DNA of 6,225 nucleotides. It comes from Verrucomicrobiota bacterium (GTDB taxonomy: Bacteria > Verrucomicrobiota > Verrucomicrobiia > Chthoniobacterales > UBA10450). The stretch covers positions 1 to 6,225 of the forward strand of contig QHNB01000155.1 of the NCBI GenBank assembly GCA_003217965.1. The letters run 5' to 3'. Of the stretch, positions 5,970 through 6,225 are shown in pieces. The number at the start of each line of letters is the position of its first letter. Position 1 is the first letter of the stretch. Under the pieces are notes generated by a model. The model did no database searches. It worked only from the letters and a program-made list of their open reading frames with translations, and was not told the DNA's origin. The position numbers and the translations under genes were made by a program.

Positions 5970-6225
5970 TTAGAAAATGACCTGCAAGCGAAGCAACACT
6001 TCGTTGAACTGATCATCTCCGAATTGGGGATGCGCCTCGCGAAAATCCGACCACGTGTGCACGTAATTCGCCATCACTTTGATGCCGTCGCCATGGATGT
6101 AGTAATTCAATCCGCCGGTGATGGAATGAATTCCATCGTTGCCAAATTGCCCTGGATTTAAGGCCTCCCATTTCACGACTGCCTGCAGTTTCTTGGGGAT
6201 GAGGAAATAGCTGCCTTGGATGTAC
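5970..6225 (-). CDS. Phosphate-selective porin O/P-type porin, C-terminal part
   Basis: Only the last 84 or so codons are inside the window; the gene enters from the right edge and ends at TAA 5970-5972. The frame reads YIQGSYFLIPKKLQAVVKWE, then ALNPG, HSITGGLNYYIHGDGIKVMA, NYVHTW and finally EVLLRLQVIF. This pattern of alternating aromatic and polar beta-strands with a terminal Phe is the end of an outer-membrane beta-barrel recognised by the BAM machinery. GGLNYYI...IKVMANY and the RLQVIF end are characteristic of the OprP/OprO (phosphate-selective porin O and P) family. Ion selectivity cannot be judged without the constriction loop. An internal GTG at 6176 would give a shorter frame, but coding sense continues upstream of it to the edge. 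It converges on the ferredoxin gene. Confidence 0.85.
   Translation of the reverse strand, partial: YIQGSYFLIPKKLQAVVKWEALNPGQFGNDGIHSITGGLNYYIHGDGIKVMANYVHTWSDFREAHPQFGDDQFNEVLLRLQVIF

Noticed and set aside
5717..6016. Minus-strand 99-codon frame over the ferredoxin and the spacer.
   Set aside because: It is antisense to the ferredoxin cluster motif and overlaps the porin stop; the composition is a shadow.

Overview
The window looks like a chromosomal segment of a free-living, Gram-negative-type bacterium. It is moderately GC-rich and ends in an OprP/OprO-type outer-membrane porin. The style of the genes suggests a soil Verrucomicrobiota (Chthoniobacterales/Udaeobacter-like) or Acidobacteriota lineage. 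The pointers are a cyclic-nucleotide-domain/thioredoxin-reductase-like fusion, a small monocluster ferredoxin, a stand-alone DUF2090 protein and short TGTAGC-type palindromic repeats. This placement rests on memory of such families and is tentative. No mobile element, CRISPR array, tRNA or rRNA is visible.

Layout, left to right. 1-122: edge sequence with no gene assigned. 123-1841 (-): a flavoprotein fusing an N-terminal CRP-like effector domain, a degenerate thioredoxin-fold linker and a thioredoxin-reductase-like FAD/NAD(P) module that lacks the CxxC active site. 1903-1941: a 9-bp inverted repeat upstream of it. 1992-2258 (-): the fused two ends of a DUF2090 protein whose middle is missing. 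2316-3646 (-): a sugar-porter MFS transporter that has lost TM2 and is frameshifted at the same point. 3647-3814: the leader of that unit. 3815-4429 (-): a histidine phosphatase with all key residues. 4430-4533: a spacer with two abutting inverted repeats. 4534-5205 (-): an aquaporin with an unusual predicted selectivity filter. 5206-5638: a divergent control region with a good CRP-type operator match and a promoter almost abutting the next gene. 5639-5872 (+): a small [4Fe-4S] ferredoxin. 5873-5969: a convergent spacer with two REP-like units. 5970-6225 (-): the C-terminal end of a phosphate-selective-type porin, running off the window.

Working together: the transporter and the DUF2090 gene lie 57 bp apart in the same direction with good ribosome binding sites, and look like a small carbohydrate uptake/use operon. 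Both carry internal deletions, so the unit is either decaying or wrongly assembled. The phosphatase, aquaporin and porin fit a general metabolite/solute permeability neighbourhood, and the reductase-like protein and ferredoxin are separate redox genes. I found no convincing new multi-gene system. The strongest leads are the two adjacent deletion-derived genes, the non-CxxC reductase fusion, the aquaporin filter, the CRP-like operator and the REP-like pair.
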